Positions 61,822 through 64,000 of a stretch of DNA of 64,000 nt are shown here, piece by piece. The stretch is taken from the NCBI GenBank assembly GCA_029259775.1, contig JAJDEN010000008.1:186001-250000 (forward strand). The letters are read 5' to 3'. Position numbers and translations under genes: made by a program. The notes under the pieces were generated by a model. It made no database searches. It was not told the DNA's origin and was given only the letters and a program-made list of their open reading frames with translations. The DNA comes from Planctomycetota bacterium (lineage in GTDB: Bacteria > Planctomycetota > PLA2 > JAEUHO01). Positions within the stretch are counted from its first letter, which is position 1, and every line of letters begins with the position of its first letter.

Positions 61822-64000
61822 GTGCGAGACAGCCGTTTGTTCCTCGTCTCATGGATCCTGGTCGTCTCGATCTGCGTCGTCTGCGGTGGGGCCGTGGCTG
61901 AAGACCAGCCGGAGGCCGATCCCGAGGGCTTCGCCAAGAGCTACCTGGCCGTCATGGACTGCCTCAAGCGCGGCCAGCCCCAGAAGGGGATCGACGCGCT
62001 GGCCGTGTTGCTGGGCAAACACGAGGGGCAGGCGTACGTCCGCTCACGTCGGGCGGAGATCGCGGACCTCGCTCGGCGCATGGCCTTCCGCGTGCGGGTG
62101 AAGCAGCCGGACCCGAAGACGCTCGTCAGCGGCAGGCTCCTCAAGTGGAAGGCGACGACGGGCCAGATCAAGATCCACTACAAGCTGAAGACCTGCGGCG
62201 ACCTCGAGAAGTCGAAGAAGAGCGCCTTCTACTACTTCCCGTCCCCCGTGCGCGGTCCCTGCAAGCTCGAGATCCGCGGCAGGAGCTACGCACGGAAGAC
62301 GGAGGACTCGCCGCGGATCATCTTCGGTGGGGACAAGAGCGCGGCGAGTGGCCAGGAGGTGAGTTGGCAGGTCACCTTCGGCGTGCCGCCCTACACCAAG
62401 GGATCCAACGAGGTCTGGCTCCCGGCGTCGATGTCCCGCTATGACGGCGACGAGAAGACGCCCTTGTTCGAGAAGGAGATCACGCCGGCGAAGTCCGGCA
62501 AGCCCTACAAGCTGACGCTCACGGTGACACGCAGCAGTATCGTGCCTGCGATCAACGGCAAGGTCCTTGGCAGGGCCAAGAAGCCGAAGGATGTCTACGG
62601 GAGTATCGGGTTCGCGTCGAAGGGCTGGACCGACGTGATCTTCTCCGGTGAGATCGAGCCTTCCTGGATGCAGGCGAAGATCGACAGGGTGGTGCAGAAG
62701 CAGCGCGAGGCCTTCGACAAGTCCTACGATCCGAAGGCTTCCCTCCCGGCGTGGCTCTTCAAGGCGCCCAAGGTCAAGCCGACCGAGGCGGGGGAGGCCC
62801 CGCGGGGCGACAGCCCCAGCCGTGGACTCCCTGCCGAACTCGAGCCGAAGCACCTGCGGGATCTCCTGCACGTCTACGAGGCCCTGCGGCAGGAAGACTA
62901 TGGCGAGGGCCACGACACGTTGAAGCGCATGCGCGGACGCGGGGCGCCGGCGTCGGTTTGTGCCTTCATCGCGGCGACGCTCCACGAGACAGCCGGCGAG
63001 ACGTCCCAGGCGCTCACGGCGATCCGGGAGTGTACGAAGGAGGCCCCGAAATTCCTCCTGGGCTGGGTCCTGAAAGGCACCCTCCTACGGCGCCTGGGCC
63101 GGCGTGAAGCCGCCGCGGCTGCCTTCGTGGAGGGCCTGCGGCACAACGCCGGCAGCGTGGAGGGCTACGAGATGGCGTCGCTGAGCATGCTGCACGCCGG
63201 CGACCTGGCTGCGGCGCGCACGTTCACGCGCGAGGCCGCTGGCAGGGGGCTCTCCTCCAAGAGGCTGTCCCAGCTCAGCGGCGTCCTGGTGAAGGCGGAG
63301 AACGGTCCGATATTCAGCCGCAGGTTCGAGCACAAGTCGCGCAACTATCACGTGATTTCGGACATGAGCAAGAAGATGTGCGTCGAGGCATCCAGGATCC
63401 TCGAGACGTCGTTCACGTCCTATCGCGTCAACTTTGGCTGGGTCAGTCGCGACAAGACCCGCTTGTTCAAGGTCTACCTGTTCGGGGGTCGTGCCGGCTT
63501 CATGAACTACCAGAAGGACCTCACGGGACTCATGGGGCGTCCGGCCGAGAGTGCGGCAGGGCTCTACAGCGGCTTGCTCAAGCAGTTGCTGATCTGGAAC
63601 CTCCCGACGCGCGAAGAGATGATCAAGACCATCCGGCACGAGGGCTTCCACCAGTACTTGGACAGGATCATGCCCGATCCGCCGACCTGGCTCAACGAGG
63701 GCCTGGCGGTGTACCACGAGCACGTGACGACCAAGAGCGGCAGCCTGGTCTACGGCCAGCGCATCAGCGACTACATCGAGTTGCTGGGCAAACGCGGCCT
63801 CGTCCCGCTCAAGGACTTCCTCTTCCAGCCCTATCGGAAGTTCTACGAAGGCGGCCACAAGAGCTACGCGCAGGCTTGGGCGTTCCTGCACATGCTCAAG
63901 CATGGAGAGGTGAAGCGGAAGGCGCTCTTCAAGGCCCTGGTGGATGACTTCCAGACGGACGCTGCGCCGCTGGACGTACTGCGACGTGCGTTCCCCGCCG
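61822..64000 (+). CDS. Exported jelly-roll / TPR / HExxH metalloprotease-like protein (3' partial)
   Basis: 726 codons are present and the gene runs off the window. I choose the GTG at 61822 because GGAGGT lies 7 nt upstream; an ATG at 61807 is in frame. After a signal peptide (LFLVSWILVVSICVVCGGAVA), a beta-sandwich region (about 95-290) resembles the jelly-roll domains at 17294-19500. TPR-like helices follow at about 340-490. The last part holds HEGFH (residues 606-610) and WLNEGLAVY with Glu626, the zinc-binding and third-ligand pattern of gluzincins, as in DUF1570 proteins. It is probably a periplasmic or surface peptidase. Confidence 0.85.
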   Translation, partial: MRDSRLFLVSWILVVSICVVCGGAVAEDQPEADPEGFAKSYLAVMDCLKRGQPQKGIDALAVLLGKHEGQAYVRSRRAEIADLARRMAFRVRVKQPDPKTLVSGRLLKWKATTGQIKIHYKLKTCGDLEKSKKSAFYYFPSPVRGPCKLEIRGRSYARKTEDSPRIIFGGDKSAASGQEVSWQVTFGVPPYTKGSNEVWLPASMSRYDGDEKTPLFEKEITPAKSGKPYKLTLTVTRSSIVPAINGKVLGRAKKPKDVYGSIGFASKGWTDVIFSGEIEPSWMQAKIDRVVQKQREAFDKSYDPKASLPAWLFKAPKVKPTEAGEAPRGDSPSRGLPAELEPKHLRDLLHVYEALRQEDYGEGHDTLKRMRGRGAPASVCAFIAATLHETAGETSQALTAIRECTKEAPKFLLGWVLKGTLLRRLGRREAAAAAFVEGLRHNAGSVEGYEMASLSMLHAGDLAAARTFTREAAGRGLSSKRLSQLSGVLVKAENGPIFSRRFEHKSRNYHVISDMSKKMCVEASRILETSFTSYRVNFGWVSRDKTRLFKVYLFGGRAGFMNYQKDLTGLMGRPAESAAGLYSGLLKQLLIWNLPTREEMIKTIRHEGFHQYLDRIMPDPPTWLNEGLAVYHEHVTTKSGSLVYGQRISDYIELLGKRGLVPLKDFLFQPYRKFYEGGHKSYAQAWAFLHMLKHGEVKRKALFKALVDDFQTDAAPLDVLRRAFPA

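Overview
The window is high-GC DNA packed with about 49 protein genes. It most likely comes from a member of the Planctomycetota. The evidence is the run of exported TPR, HEAT, PQQ-propeller and jelly-roll proteins, a pair resembling the planctomycete cytochrome (CxxCH)/DUF1549-type protein plus phosphatase-fold protein, a DUF1570-like metalloprotease, an orphan PASTA protein and large TIR-WD40 and TPR-CHAT proteins. No rRNA or tRNA gene was seen, and the genus cannot be told from this sequence alone.

Layout. 1-4120: the 3' part of a large exported PQQ/PDZ protein, followed by an array of small inverted-repeat elements between CTAG target duplications. 4117-9723: core genes (PTS IIA, yraN, rplS, trmD, ribE) in a rearranged order, with rplS divergent from trmD, plus small envelope proteins and an esterase. 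9852-19500: an exported alpha/alpha-toroid protein, a B12-type radical SAM protein, succinyl-CoA ligase (sucCD), an exported hydrolase and two paralogous TPR/jelly-roll proteins. 19510-25731: hrpB, a HEAT/VWA protein and secreted proteins of unknown function. 25855-34031: a TIR-TM-WD40 protein and an exported TPR-CHAT protein, with small lipoproteins between them. 34180-41886: flavin reductase, PAP2 phosphatase, an antiporter fused to a degenerate PTS IIA domain, a TPR protein, an ADP-ribosylglycohydrolase and a HEAT protein. 42537-50550: a co-directional run of HEAT, CxxCH membrane, cytochrome/PKD and phosphatase-fold proteins and a seven-PASTA protein. 50691-55069: pcnB, then a Gfo/Idh/MocA dehydrogenase and a DegT aminotransferase in one operon. 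55230-61520: a signalling block with PilZ, an NtrC-type sigma-54 activator, a REC-histidine kinase, GAF-GGDEF and REC-HD-GYP. 61822-64000: the 5' part of a jelly-roll/TPR/HExxH metalloprotease gene.

How the genes work together. The 55-61 kb block holds genes for making, degrading and sensing c-di-GMP beside a two-component system that feeds a sigma-54 activator. The many exported scaffold proteins suggest heavy investment in the envelope. The TIR and CHAT genes may be signalling, stress or defence effectors, but the CHAT protein carries a signal peptide, which argues against a simple cytosolic defence role.

The most unusual signal is non-coding. Two elements of about 100 bp (11366-11473 and 50547-50652), 39 kb apart, each start at the stop codon of a plus-strand gene inside a convergent gap. 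They align without gaps over 70 bp (53 identities). Both can fold into a long bulged hairpin whose outer stem pairs in each copy despite different sequences. This is a candidate undescribed structured RNA or two-way 3'-end element.
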